DNA of 64,000 nt from contig OZ022576.1 of assembly GCA_963669155.1 (NCBI GenBank), positions 40,111,807 through 40,175,806 of the forward strand, read 5' to 3'. The position numbers and the translations under genes were made by a program. The stretch's first letter is position 1; the number at the start of each line of letters is the position of its first letter. The notes under the pieces are model-generated. The model ran no database searches, was not told where the DNA came from, and saw only the letters and a list, made by a program, of their open reading frames with translations. This DNA comes from Arbacia lixula. Lineage: Eukaryota; Echinodermata; Echinoidea; Arbacioida; Arbaciidae. Positions 8,982 to 20,538 of the stretch are shown one piece after another.

Positions 8982-11900
8982 GTAAGTCTGCAGCATACAG
9001 ATGCCTAGCATCCTAGAAACTGACTTTTAAATGATAGAGACATATGCTGTGGATGCATAGTTCTTCCATTTGTATGTACCACTTCTCAGTTCTCACAATC
9101 ACATATAAGAATAGTTTTCATTTCAAATGCAATATAAGAAATGTTATTTTTTTGCTCAAAATACCCAAGAACAAATTTATTTCATGCTTCTAAGAGTACA
9201 TTTCTTCTGTAAGAAACATTCTTCATAACATTGTTCTTACAGATCCATAGTTCAATTTATTTTTCATATTCTCACATCTCTGTCATCCCGGTTCTATCTT
9301 GCTCATAAACGTTTGTTGGCTTTGGTGCGTTCTCTTCTTCTTGTCTCTTTTACATTTTATTCTGTCCCTGTAGGGGTGATTGGTACGATAGCCAAGCTGA
9401 CGCAGCTGTGTGTGCTGCGCATCACAGAGGACAAGATGTTCTTCATTCTGAATGATAAAGTAGCCAAGGGGCATCTGTGGTGTGCCCTTCAAGCAGTAAG
9501 TCCCCCAAGCTGTTAACCCTATGAGGAACCCCACGCCTTTGGTGCCTGTGGCGTGGGGTCCTACACTGAGCTATTGAAAAAGTGCATTAATGTTTAAGTT
9601 TGGCAGGCCTAGGGGGAAATTGGCTGGGTCGAAATCACAAAAATACTCTTACCAAGTTAGTATTATCCTTTAGGGAGCGTGATGGGTGTGTTTTATGTCT
9701 TGTTGAGGTTGATTTCTGTGTCAAGATTGGTGGTTTAGACGGGTAGGGTTTATGTTCACATGCTAACTTTTGCCGGCTTCAAAATATTTTGAAATGATTC
9801 CTTCATGGCATTTGGAAATCAAACAATGGGACTCATTGTTAGAATGGCACTCTGTTGATTATGGGCCTCATAGTCTTTACCACTACTGACCTTGACCTAA
9901 TTCTTGGTATGGGTTGAGTTTGATCCAGTTGCTGTAAATGTGGTGATATAAATTTGTGCATGTTTATGTTTCGAGCGTTTGCTTTCTCATTTGGTAGTTC
10001 ATCGTCATTTTGTGCGCAATGTTCTCCAATGCCATGTGTGGACACTACATAAAGCTTCTCTTTTTTTTATACCTGTCTCTGCCTCTCTGTCTAGCATAAC
10101 TTCTTCAGTGAGTACAACCTAGAAGGAATGGCACAAGATGCCAATGAAATTTACATGGAGGTGAGCCCTGATGCCCTGGTCAAGGCTATGAAGACTGCTC
10201 AGGCTGCCAAATCGGTCAAGATCAAACTCACCAAGAAATTCAGTCCGTGCCTCTCTTTTGATGTTGAACTGGTGAGAATATTATGTCCTGAAAGAAAGTT
10301 CCTTCCTCCTCCTCCACCTCGTCCTCCTTCTTCCCCTCCTCTTCCTCCTCTTCGTCCTGCTCCTCCACCTTCTCTTCGTTCTCTTCCTCCTCTTCCTCCC
10401 CCTTCTCATCGTTCTCCTCCTCTTCCTCCTTCCTTCCTTCCCTCCTCTTCCTCCTCCTCCACCTCGTCCTTTCTCCCCTCCTCTTCCCCCTCTTCCTCCT
10501 CTTCCTCCTTCTCCTCTGCCTTCTTCTCTTTCTTCTCCTCCTCCTCCTCCTCCTCTTCCTCTTCCTCCTCCTCCTTCTCCTCCCCCCTCATCCTATTTCT
10601 AATCCTAAATCTTAAATCCTTCAATCAAAAATACATACATCTAAATAATGCATGTGCGAAATATGAATGACTGTTCTACGTAGACCATGACCATATATGA
10701 TGTGACAATTGCACAAACCGTTTTGATGCAATAAAATGCAGTTCTTACTGGAAATGTTTGGATGAATGCCTATGGGTGATGAACAGGGCATCAGATGGGA
10801 CGTCTATCTATTCTGTGAAGGGGCTAATGGAGCAACTAACTTTACATAACCTACTACATGAGAAAGAACAATCAGAAGTAGACACATTAACCCTAATTCA
10901 CAAAGGAGCTTTAGATTTAAACCAAAGTTTGTGGCATATAAGCATAAAAATGTGCTCAAATTAGCATGTGCAATAATCAATGCATGTGTTCATTATTGGA
11001 CAAAGACTTTATGCACGACAGGTGGCCTGTTCTTTTGCTGAATGAGATGTTCTTGTTTTAAGATAGTGGGAGTGAATTTCGTACAAACCTCATGAAATTT
11101 GACAAATTATAAACTTTGTATTCAGACACTTGTTGACAAGAATAATCAACAAACGTCAGATTTTAACTTAAGCTGATTTGAGTGAAAATCATAAAAAATT
11201 TGGCACCCAAGAACAAGTCACCAGTTATGCGTACGAACATCTTAGTGAAACACTCCCTATGAAAGCTGAGAGTGTTTTTGTTGCTCCTTGCAGCCGTCCA
11301 GGACAGGCCACAGCCGCAGCATCACCCATGACATCCCAGTAAGTGTCATGCAGAGGAAGCTGTGGGAGGAGTACAAGGAACCAGTGCTGCCAGACTTTGA
11401 CGTAAGTCCTCACCATGGCAGCAAAGATTTGCCCAGAAGACGTGTTTAATAGTTTTTACTTGATTGATCTCGTTGTTGTTTTTTCTTTTGCCAAATTCCA
11501 ATAGAAACAAACAAAAACAAAATTTGCCTAGTAGACTAACCGTGGCTTGACACATTTCCGGGCCTTGAAAACCTCACTGGCTTTCTACATATCTTCATGT
11601 CAGTAGTAATGAAAGAGTTAAGTAGTGCAGTATGAATAAGAAGCAAATAATCAACGTTGGTGAGGGTGATGGGACGAGGCGATCTGGATGCAGCATATAC
11701 ATTCAGATCGCCAAGGAAGTGACAGTTCGTCTCACTGCCTGAAACCAAAAGTTGATTATTTGCTTTTTATCCACATTGAACTGTACCTTTAACCCTGGAT
11801 GTAGCATTTTGTGTTTAAGTTATTCTTCTGGTCAGTTATTGAACTGTCCCAACTGAACGTGTGCAATATCAAGACATATTGTGCATTGACTGTACAGGGA

Positions 11901-14900
11901 TTATCTCCTACCACTCAATATCCTATCTGTCACGGATAGCTATGTTGGAGTGGATTGAAGAAGATTAATATCCAGTTAATTCTATGCATTGATTGTGTGC
12001 TACAGTATGTGTTCTTTTGAAAATGTGTGCATGGTGGAGATACCGTATAGGAGAGATAGTTTACCCTCACCAGGGAGGTGTTACGAAGGAGTAGAAACTC
12101 GAGCATAATATATTCAAATATCTGTATGGGTTCTAAAGCGTGCTCATGAATGTCAAAAGCATTCCATTATCATGAAATTGCTTTGAGGTTCCATGTGCCG
12201 TGCCGACATTTAGCTGATGTCAACTTGAAAAGAAATTTCTTTATTTTCTCATTTGTCTGTAGACGTTTTGTTTTTGACAAATTTGTTTGCAAACTTTAAG
12301 GAAGTTAACGGCTGATAATGACAGATCCTTTACTCTGCTTTTGTTTCGAAAAGTATTGAGGAATCATTAAAAATCGGACAAATAAGCTATTTGTATTACT
12401 TACAAAATTGGCCAATTTCTTCACTTTCCGACAACTTGTGCATTTGGGGGATTCAACCATTCTCAAAATGATATATTAAGCTGTGTATTATCATTAACGG
12501 CGTTTGTGTGTGTTTGCGTGAAACAGAGATATTTCACTTGAAAAACTTGTTTATTTGTGTTTGCTGATACCTGTTATGCTCATGGAAGTATTAATGCTAT
12601 TAACAGAACGGGACAAGCGAAATGAGACTGTACATTTCTTTTGTTCTCTCTGAGAAGCCGTTGCCACACAATCATATTCATAATTGTTCAAACACCTGAA
12701 AAGCACCTGTTGAGAACACATAACTTTTCAGCGGCTTGGCACATGGGTTCAAAGGAAGAAAGTTGCTTCATATCCTTCCATAACACATCCCTGCCCTCAC
12801 ACAAGTATGATGTTTTGTTTTGACAACCTCTTGAAAAGAAATTGTAATTAGAGGCATACTACGTTAAGGAAATGTAATCATTTGTATGGCCCTGGACTGT
12901 TCTGACTCTTTCTCATCTCATTTCATTGACATACAGGTTACTATATGCATGCCACCCTTAAAAGTCTTGAGAACGGTAGCGGAGAGGATGAAGAATCTTG
13001 GAAGCTATCTGGTGAGTCTGGTAGTCTGCAGTCAGGATTGTCTCAATTATTGTTACTTACCATCAATGGTAACTACCATGGAAACAGCCAATGAGCTCTC
13101 ATTTGGGCATGGTAGTTACCATTGATGGTAAGTTACAATGAGTGTTACAATTATTGTTACTTACCATCAATGGTAACTACCATGGAAACAGCCAATAAGC
13201 TCTCGTTTGGGCATGGTAGTTACCATTGATGGTAAGTTACAGTAATTCAAAACCTATATTCAACATGGCCCAATACATGCAGACAGATCTGCATAGATCA
13301 CTCTTGTGAGGCAGGAGGTTTTGACAAATATTGGAGTTTGAGGCATTTGTGGGCATTTGCCACTACGATACCGATCACGCCATGCATTATGTACTCACAT
13401 ATGACATGGCACAGGTGTTGCTAAATCAAGGGGTGGTCAAACTTCCATTGACCATGATTTTTACATTTCTTGCCCAATTTTTTTTGCTCAAATTTCTGCT
13501 GTTCTACTACTTTTGTAAGTAAAATTTCTTCCAGGGTGAACTATCCCTTGAAGTAAAACATATAGCATGTACTATTGAGAGTTTTGTCAATAAATTCATC
13601 ATTAATACCATGGAATGATATTGCATCATAATAAGATGGAAGATTCACCTGAAATGTTGATTAACCTTCATTTTATTAACTATGTGTAATTCGTGGAATC
13701 TTACATCAGGAAAATAGTACATACCATGATAATGTTGCAAGGACTGGCCAGGAATCTCCCTCACGTTCATAGCCTTCTGTAGCCGCAAATCTGTATGGAA
13801 ACACTTAATGCAATAACCGTGAAAGGGCATGTCTATGTATGATACTGTACGGCAGTTTTCACTCATGATTTGTGTACCCACTTCATAATAAATTCAAAAT
13901 AGGAAACCATTACCGGTATTTAAAGAATTTTACGCTCAGGCTTCAAAATAACTTGTGTTAAGTGTAGAATTACTGGGGTAAATTTTTTTATTTTTTTCAG
14001 TTTTTAAAATTCCAGGGGCTAGGTGTCATTTACACCATGTCTTTTCATTGGTGATTTCACCTTATTTCGTGGCTTCTTCCTTAAAGGAGTTGTCAGCCAA
14101 CCAGAGTGGAGAGATGCGACTACGAGTTGAGAGCGAGCAGGTCACAGTGTCAACTCATTTCCGTGATCTAGAGAACCCTGCATGGGGTGAGTGTGCTCTT
14201 CTATGTAAGAATACAAACTGCCTTAAGTTACAGGCCTCCAAGAAGTACCAATTCATTTATTTATCACGGGCAGCATTTTTTACCAAGGTAAAGCACCATT
14301 CGTGATTAACCTCTGTGCTACCACTGTGCCTTGCTTTGTTCATTTTGACACGATAAAAAAACATGACAAAAATACAAACAAATGTACAGTTGGCAGACTT
14401 GCACTATTTTGAATAATATTTAAAGACATGGATATTATATAACAAAATGTATTAGGTAGACACAAATGGATGATTTCTTTCTAAGTATGAAGCCTTATAC
14501 TGGTATAAATTCAGAATTTACAAATAATTTTGCGTGTAGTTAAGTTTGTGGTTGGTAAATTCCTGTGCTTATACACACTTGTATGCAAATGTGCGCATAT
14601 TTGTGCTTCATTATTTCCAAGGTCAAGGTGCATGTGCAAAAATGTACAGAAAGGAACAATGAATACTGTATATTGATACTTTTGCTAGCTTTCACTTGGC
14701 TTGTTAATACATGCATCATTACCATACTGAAACTGACTCGATAGTGTCTGATTACATGAGATGTATGCATTTTGGTCCATGTGATGCACCACACTGTACC
14801 CAGGGGTACAGCATTGTGCAGCGCCATCTCATGTCGTAATAGCGTAGTTACATTGTTGACATGGTGATCATGATCGTACAATCGGTGCGACAATCATGAC

Positions 14901-16518
14901 AATGACTGGGGACAATGATCGCAATGCCTATTTTCCTTCTTTGATACAATCTAATGCCAATAATAGTAACAAATTTGATATACTAAAGAATTTAAATATA
15001 ATTTTTGACAGTTAACTTACACAGAAGATTAGTTTATATGCCCAAAACTCTCCCTGGTATGCACGGTGTTGTAGGCTTACTCAGTTACCCTATCCATCAC
15101 ACAGGCATTATCGCAGCGCAGCGCATTGATGAATTTCCAAAAGTGAAGATACAGGCATCATTATTGAACAATGAAGATTAGAACAGAACATGAAAATTAT
15201 AACAAAGTTATCATTTGCATGCATTTATTGTCACATAAGATCACTAACAAGAATAAATCTGTTAAAGACACTAAATATTACTTCAACACATTTTTTGGTA
15301 ACCCAGGGTACAGCGCAAAAAAAAAATTAAAAAAAATCAACAAAATGGCGGATTTTAGTTGGCCCCCCAGGGTGCCAAGTAATGGATCATGTGCTCCTTT
15401 CTGTATTAGCTGATGCATATGAGAGATAATCTACTTAACCTTAACATGCATTCCATATTGTATATGTTTTGCTCTTGTTGCTATTTGTTTGCAGAAGGGG
15501 CAAATACACAATCAAGCCAAAGAGACAGTACTGAGCTGATTGGAGCAAAGGTCGATATCAAGAAATTTATCCACTTCCTGTCAGGTCAACAGCTCAACCC
15601 AACAAAAATTGTCTGCAGTAAGTAAAGGGCTAATGTCATCAATAGAGGTTTGAGAAAAATTAATATCAGTGGGATGAATACCATATTTTCTTTAAAAGGC
15701 TCACAAAGATGATCTAATATCTACCCAAAACATCAATATCACAATGCTACAATCAGAAATTTACCCTTCAAAATTGACAGTTTTGATTTTAACATTTCAA
15801 TTATACATATTGACAGTCATTGATACTCCTGGGAAATGTATTAGTTCAGATTTGATATAAACCACTTGTGAGAGCCTGTGGTGAAAAGTCCCTGTTTGGA
15901 AATATGATGGATTCATTGTGTTATTTTGGTGCCACTAGCAATTGAAAGTGTGCTGCAATCCTCAATAGCCTCATCATTAGCGCGGGTAACGTTTCAATCA
16001 AGTATTGCAATCATTCATAATTCATGGTAAGCACTATCACTTGCTGTTGATGCTAGACATATTTCACCCAGTGGATTATCAGTGGGTTTGTTCTTGCTGT
16101 GTAGAGCAGATTTAAACTTCCTTTTGATTTAATGAAAGACTTGCAAAGTTTTCCACTGATTTGTGTGAACATATTCATTCAATGCCGAAAAGACAACTAT
16201 TAAAACAAAATCAGGAGTGCTGTTATTATCAATATGCACCTGTGGTTCTAAATAATATGGAGTTATTCCTGGCAGAGCATCAGCTATTTAAACGAATGCT
16301 ACTTCAGCCCAGTCAGCTGTAATACACTTGTGTCTCTTAGATACAAAGTGGTCCTTGTTACCATGTAAAGACAACATACCTGTACTAATCACAGTATTTC
16401 TGATCACTTCCAATGGCCATTCATTACTACAGGTATTGCAGATGACCACGTCATGCACTTCTTCCTGCTCCACGAGGACCTGTCCATCCAGTACAGCATG
16501 CCCGTCATCTACACCTGA
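8930..16518 (+). CDS. HUS1: HUS1 checkpoint clamp component (whole coding region, 8 exons)
   Basis: Encodes the HUS1 subunit of the 9-1-1 (RAD9-RAD1-HUS1) DNA-damage checkpoint clamp, a PCNA-like ring loaded by RAD17-RFC at damaged DNA in the nucleus that activates ATR signalling. Coding exons are 8930-8981, 9374-9495, 10095-10271, 11294-11401, 12937-13011, 14087-14186, 15495-15617 and 16433-16518. They total 843 nt, i.e. 280 codons plus TGA, the same length as human HUS1. All introns are GT-AG and every junction keeps frame. The product starts MRFRAKIVDVG and contains the family signatures IAKL (about residue 23), NFF (60-62), EIY, THDIP (128-132), RKLW, THF and GQQLNPTK (242-249), ending with LLHEDLSIQYSMP. 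The family fold is two PCNA-like halves. Introns are 0.4-2.7 kb and contain MITEs and a long pyrimidine tract. No frameshift or missing exon is visible, so the gene looks intact. HUS1B-type paralogues are the only realistic alternative; the multi-exon structure favours HUS1. Confidence 0.96.
9374..9495 (+). CDS. HUS1: HUS1 coding exon 2 (residues 18-58)
   Basis: The acceptor is ...CCTGTAG at 9373 and the donor GTAAGT at 9496. The first two bases complete an Arg codon split from exon 1. The exon encodes VIGTIAKLTQLCVLRITED and continues to ...HLWCALQA, aligning with the N-terminal PCNA-like strand-helix region of HUS1 (IAKL, LRI, FIL and W-C motifs). It ends in phase 0. Confidence 0.93.
9528..9559. 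repeat. 10-bp GC-rich hairpin in HUS1 intron 2
   Basis: accccacgcc at 9528-9537 pairs with ggcgtggggt at 9550-9559 across a 12-nt loop, 33 nt after the exon 2 donor. Confidence 0.6.
10095..10271 (+). CDS. HUS1: HUS1 coding exon 3 (residues 59-117)
   Basis: The acceptor is TCTAG at 10094 and the donor GTGAGA at 10272; both ends are phase 0. It encodes HNFFSEYNLEGMAQDANEIY and then the conserved LVKAMKTAQ-AKSVKIKLTKK segment, closing with FDVEL. This is the best conserved internal block of the protein. The open frame continues into the intron, but there it reads only a low-complexity Pro/Ser-rich pyrimidine tract. Confidence 0.94.
10301..10597. repeat. About 300-bp pyrimidine tract (CTCCTCTTCCTCC)n in HUS1 intron 3
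   Basis: Nearly uninterrupted C/T on the + strand, beginning about 30 nt after the exon 3 donor. Mirror-symmetric polypurine/polypyrimidine DNA of this kind can form triplex. It produces the Pro/Ser-rich read-through frame after exon 3, which is not coding. Confidence 0.9.
11294..11401 (+). CDS. HUS1: HUS1 coding exon 4 (residues 118-153)
   Basis: The acceptor is CTTGCAG at 11293 and the donor GTAAGT at 11402; both ends are phase 0 (36 codons). It encodes ...SITHDIPVSVMQRKLWEEYK and then EPVLPDFD, which carries the THDIP and RKLW signatures of the interdomain region in HUS1 proteins. Confidence 0.94.
11623..11785. mobile_element. Palindromic MITE in HUS1 intron 4
   Basis: aataagaagcaaataatcaac on the left mirrors gttgattatttgctttttat on the right, and the ends are TA-flanked (tagtgcag / ctgta). 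A nested ggcgatctg...cagatcgcc hairpin sits at the centre. Non-coding. TA flanks suggest a mariner-type MITE. Confidence 0.65.
12937..13011 (+). CDS. HUS1: HUS1 coding exon 5 (residues 154-178)
   Basis: The acceptor is ATACAG at 12936 and the donor GTGAGT at 13012; 75 nt, both ends phase 0. It encodes VTICMPPLKVLRTVAERMKN then LGSYL, matching the start of the second PCNA-like half (LP-LK, V-E-MKN) of HUS1. Confidence 0.93.
13041..13285. mobile_element. Tandem pair of 'TTACCATCAATGGTAAC' inverted-repeat MITEs in HUS1 intron 5
   Basis: Two near-identical units of about 110 bp each read ttacttaccatcaatggtaa, then ctaccatggaaacagccaat, and end ggtagttaccattgatggta. The right edge cctatattcaacatggccca matches the terminus of the copies at 20539 and 52609. 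The tandem arrangement of one palindromic core inside a single element is unusual. Confidence 0.75.
14087..14186 (+). CDS. HUS1: HUS1 coding exon 6 (residues 179-212)
   Basis: The acceptor is TTAAAG at 14086 and the donor GTGAGT at 14187. It encodes ELSANQSGEMRLRVESEQVT then VSTHFRDLENPAW and ends in phase 1. The GE-L-ETE-V-THF-DL pattern fits HUS1. Confidence 0.92.
15495..15617 (+). CDS. HUS1: HUS1 coding exon 7 (residues 212-253)
   Basis: The acceptor is TTTGCAG at 15494 and the donor GTAAGT at 15618. A poorly conserved acidic/Ser-rich linker (GANTQSSQRDSTE) is followed by VDIKKFIHFLSGQQLNPTK, the most diagnostic C-terminal HUS1 motif (GQQ-NPTK). The exon ends in phase 1. Confidence 0.94.
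16433..16518 (+). CDS. HUS1: HUS1 last coding exon 8 (residues 253-280)
   Basis: The acceptor is ACTACAG at 16432. The split Ser codon is completed, then IADDHVMHFFLLHEDLSIQY and SMPVIYT follow, with TGA at 16516-16518. LLHED-S-QY is the conserved C-terminus of HUS1. The 3' UTR continues downstream to an unresolved poly(A) site. Confidence 0.94.
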
Positions 16519-18068
16519 CGACCCCTGATGAACTCTGGCTGGTACCAGCGTTGGAAGAAAAGGCATGTCTGCCATCCTGCAAGGGAGAGAGAGGCAGTGG
16601 ATATGTGCTTTACACTGATTGCGGGCTGCGGTGCCAGTCGCTACAGCACAAGAAAGCATTGGGTTTTAGTCATAGCCTTGGAGTTGTTGCTCAGTAACTA
16701 TACAAGGGGGAGGCAGTGGATATGTGCTTTACACAGATTGCATGCTACCGTGCAAGTTTGGACAGCACAATGTTGAAGCACTGAATCTCATTTGCTATCT
16801 CACATGTTTTTCAGCCATGTTACTGGTACTCTACAAGGTATGATCAAAGGATCTGCTGACCAGTTTATCACTGTGGCAAGCCAGTACAGGATTTGTGCCT
16901 TACCTTCACTTATAGAAGTGTATTCTTCGTGGCCTCCACCTACCTTTGTGAGCTCTTGGAGAGTTACAGTTATTACTTACCAACTGTGTAATGGCACACA
17001 TTTCAAATGAAATGTCAGTGAAAATTATGTATTGGTCTAAAGATTCTTTGCATTTGCCATGTACTTTATTGTAAGAAGTTGGAGCCATACCGTAATTGAG
17101 AACCCTTGATGTCGAAGATACACAGGTATAGTGCCCAGTCAATTATAATGGCATGAAGTGCTACAGCTGGTTAATGCTTAAGGGCTACCAGTGATTCATT
17201 AGTAAATCAATACTGATGTTTCATACGCACTGCTATTGGCCACACAGTTGATATTCATGTGCTTTGGTGCCTATATTTACCTCATAACATTGTACCGTAA
17301 GTACAGAGGAAGATTTTCATCTACCGGTTTGCATGAGGCAAAGAATCCCAATGAACATATCTATGTATTTCCAAATGTTGAGACATTGTCATTGTTATTA
17401 GAAAATGCTAACTTTGCAAATTACATAGTAATTTGAGTCTGATGAATTAGTAAAGAATTAAATATTAAATCATGATATGCCTCAAATGCCAGTATGCCTG
17501 CCATTTAAAACATCATTCAGAATTTCTCAAAACTGATTACTGCAGTATATTAACAGTGTTGTAACAAGAACAGTGTTTTAAATTAGTGGTACAACTAAGA
17601 GGAATTTTGGTCAAGCCATATCTTTTGGTGCTCTGAAAGAGCTTAAACTACCATTTTATTTTGGCATGTGGACCTCATTGCTAAGATGTCTAGTTCTTGA
17701 AAATTAGCATAAAAACAAATGCAAATATGCAAAAGCAAAGAGCTCACCTCATTGTCAATATGAAGAGTATTATTTCTATGACATCAGTGGAATTGATTAA
17801 TCTATTCAATAATTTTGGTAAGAAAATGGCTAGTAAACAAAAAACATCTTTCCTCCATGGCATGGTTAAATTATCACTCATTGAATAGAGGATCTAATAA
17901 GTAACTCAAAATTTGTAGCTTTTCTTTTTGGCCATACACACTGTATTATGTACAAGAAACCTGTTCTTTAGTACCAGGAGTTGCTTTAAAGCTTTTGATT
18001 ACATTTACACAACTCTGCTGCACGTACAATGTATATTGCCTTACACAGTTTGCCTCAAGAACCGTTGT
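16519..18068 (+). other. HUS1 3' UTR and downstream flank, poly(A) site unresolved
   Basis: No coding potential was recognised. A roughly 31-bp segment (gcagtggatatgtgctttac and neighbours) occurs twice, at about 16591 and 16712, suggesting a diverged tandem duplication of period about 121 bp. Two ATTAAA variants (17457-17462 and 17464-17469) are the nearest plausible poly(A) signals. A canonical AATAAA at about 20425 is also possible but would put transposons in the UTR. Which one is used cannot be decided from sequence. Confidence 0.35.
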
Positions 18069-19490
18069 TATGCCTCCGCCACGAAGTGGCCGGAGGCATT
18101 ATGTTTTCGGGTTGTCCGTCCGTCCGTCCGTCCCGAATCCGTTTAGGCAATATCTTGAGAACCGTTAACCAGATTTACTTCAAACTTGGTACATGTGTGT
18201 ATTGCATAAAACCAATGAAGTGTGTAAAATAGGGGTCAATTCTGATTGAGGTCAAAGGTCAATGAACTTTGTGAAAAATTGCCCCAAATTGACCTTTTTC
18301 ACAATAAAGCCAAATCCAAGGATCCAATTCTCATGAAACATGGTACAAAGATGGATCACTACTTGGGAATAGACTGGTGACATTTTTGATAAATTTCCTG
18401 AAAGTTCAGAGTCAAAGGTCAATGAACTTTGCCAAAATTGGCTGAAAGCTGCCCCAAGCTTTAAATTTTTCACAATAAATGCAAATCCAAGGATGCAATT
18501 CTCATGAAACATATAACAAAGATAGATCACTACTTGGGAATAGACTGGTGACATTTGTGATAAAATTCGTGAAAGTTCAGAGGTCAAAGGTCAATGAACT
18601 TCGCCAAAATTGGCTAAAAAGTGCCCAAGACTTCATATTTTTCACCATAAAACTAAATCCAAAAATGCAATTCTCATGAAACGTGGTGCTAAGATGGATC
18701 ACTACTTGGGAATAGACTGGTGACATTTTTTGGTGAAATTCCTGGAAGGCCAGAGGTCAAAGATCAGTGAACTTTGCAACAATTTGCTAACAATTGGCCC
18801 CAAATTGATATTTTTCACAATAAACCCAAATCCAATGGTGCAATTCTAACCAAACATGGTACAGAGATGTATCACTTCATGGAGGTAGATTGATGAAAGT
18901 GTGGGTAAAATTCCTGAAAGGTCAAAGGTCAATGAACTTTGCCAAAAATAGCTAAAAAATTGCCCCCAAAGTAATATTTTTCAAAATAAATCAAGATACA
19001 ATTGTGCAATACCAACCAAACATGGTGCAAAGATGGATCACTACTTGGGGGTAGACTGATTATATTTTTAGTGACAATTCTCAAAGGTCAGAGGTCAAAG
19101 GTCAATGAACTATGCCAAAATTGGCTAAAAATTGAGCCAAATTTAACATTTTCCACATTGAATGCAAAACTAATGGTTCAATGTGAACCCAACATGGTAC
19201 AGAGATGTATCACTTCATGGAGGTAGACTGGTGAAAGTGTGTGTAAAATTTTTGAAAGGTCAAAGGTCAATGAACTTTACCCCCAGATTGGCTAATTTTA
19301 AACAAACTTGATACAAGGATGGCTTTAGATGGACTGATTAGATTGGAAGTCAAAGGTCAATGAACATTGCCAAACATGGAAAAACAGAATGATATTTTCA
19401 TTTCACATAGGAATTAAATGGTTCATTGCCCACCAAACAGGTGTTCTGAGAATAAATCTAAATAGAGTTAGCATAGAGGCGGAGGCATAT
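18069..19490 (+). repeat. Tandem array, about 168-bp period, with DR1 motifs, ended by gcctccgcc/ggcggaggc
   Basis: The array opens with a hairpin-prone tatgcctccgccacgaagtg...ggaggcatta and gtccgtccgtccgtcc, then repeats a unit containing gtcaaaggtcaatgaacttt, caattctcatgaaacatggt and gatcactacttgggaataga. Unit starts are about 18251, 18411, 18583, 18756, 18921, 19094, 19259 and 19349 (last one truncated). It ends with gaggcggaggcata, the inverse of its opening motif. Related degraded copies are at about 51628-52112 and 62697-62790. Probably a non-autonomous mobile repeat; no ORF. Confidence 0.85.
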
Positions 19491-19563
19491 TTATCGACTG
19501 CGCGGCAGTCGAATTGCTCTAGTTTTTTCTGTCATTGTGTTCTGGCTGTATTCTTTGTGTTCA

Positions 19564-20209
19564 TTAAAGGGCCCCTGACATCAAAAATGTATGTTGACTT
19601 CTGTTGATGCAACATAATATGTACATAACAAAATCACTAACTGTTCAATGGAAATATGTGTCCTATATTTTAAAATAATTTTTCTTTATTTTTTCTCAGC
19701 ACTGATAAGCCCCGCCTCCAAAATATCCTCCAGCTCAAGATTCCCCCTGTGACATCATCAAAGGTACAAATTAGCAGGATAATAGACATAATTTATGCAC
19801 AAACTAAACATTGCAATGACTACCTGCAAGTCCTTATAATAGCATCACATAACTCGCACATTTCTAACATAAGGAAACGATTATTCCCACATGAAAGGTT
19901 GTTAGATGGTAATGTGTGAAGACATGTGATGATCTTGTGCACAAGTGGAGGTAGTCATTGCCATGTTGAGTTTGTGCATAAATTCTGCTTATTATCCTGC
20001 TAATTTCTACCTTTGATGATGTCACAGGGGGAATCTTGAGCTGGAGGATATTTTGGAGGCGGAGCTTATCAGTGCTGAGAAAAAATAAAGAAAAATTATT
20101 TTAAAATATAGGACACATATTTCCATTGAACAGTTAGTGATTTTGTTATGTACATATTATGTTGCATCAACATAAGTTGACATACATTTTGATGACAGGG
20201 GACTTTTAA
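19564..20209. mobile_element. 646-bp TTAA-flanked inverted-repeat element (piggyBac-like MITE)
   Basis: The left end TTAA+agggcccctgacatcaaaaa and the right end (reverse complement TTAA+aagtcccctgtcatcaaaat) are inverted repeats extending about 270 bp into the element. They include ...aaaatcactaactgttcaat and ...gataagccccgcctccaaaa, with a short unique centre. Both ends abut TTAA, the hallmark target of piggyBac-type transposition. There is no transposase, so it is non-autonomous. A single-arm relic lies at 5960-6120. Confidence 0.88.
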
Positions 20210-20538
20210 GGATAATTCCTGAAGGCAAAACTGTAACAAAACAGCTACAAACTGTCCAGAACAATAGATGCCATGATTTTGATTCTGACCATGTCAGAAT
20301 TTCAGTCATTTGAACACCATTTGGGGCTCTGCACTGATTTACTGTTACATTTTGAAGGGGTGTAAAACATTTACATTGTGTTTTCTGATGTTTTACTTAC
20401 TCGCTTTTGTATCGTATTGTTGGAAATAAATATATATACATGGTTTAAACATTATTTATTACACAAAGCTTCTCTTTTTTTTATTTATTTTTTTAATGGC
20501 TGGTGGCATCTAGTAAATGAGACCTAAGGAGAATCACC

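Noticed and set aside
10128..10670. 180-residue open frame starting in HUS1 exon 3
   Set aside because: Only 10095-10271 is coding; the remainder reads a pyrimidine-tract intron after a GTGAGA donor.
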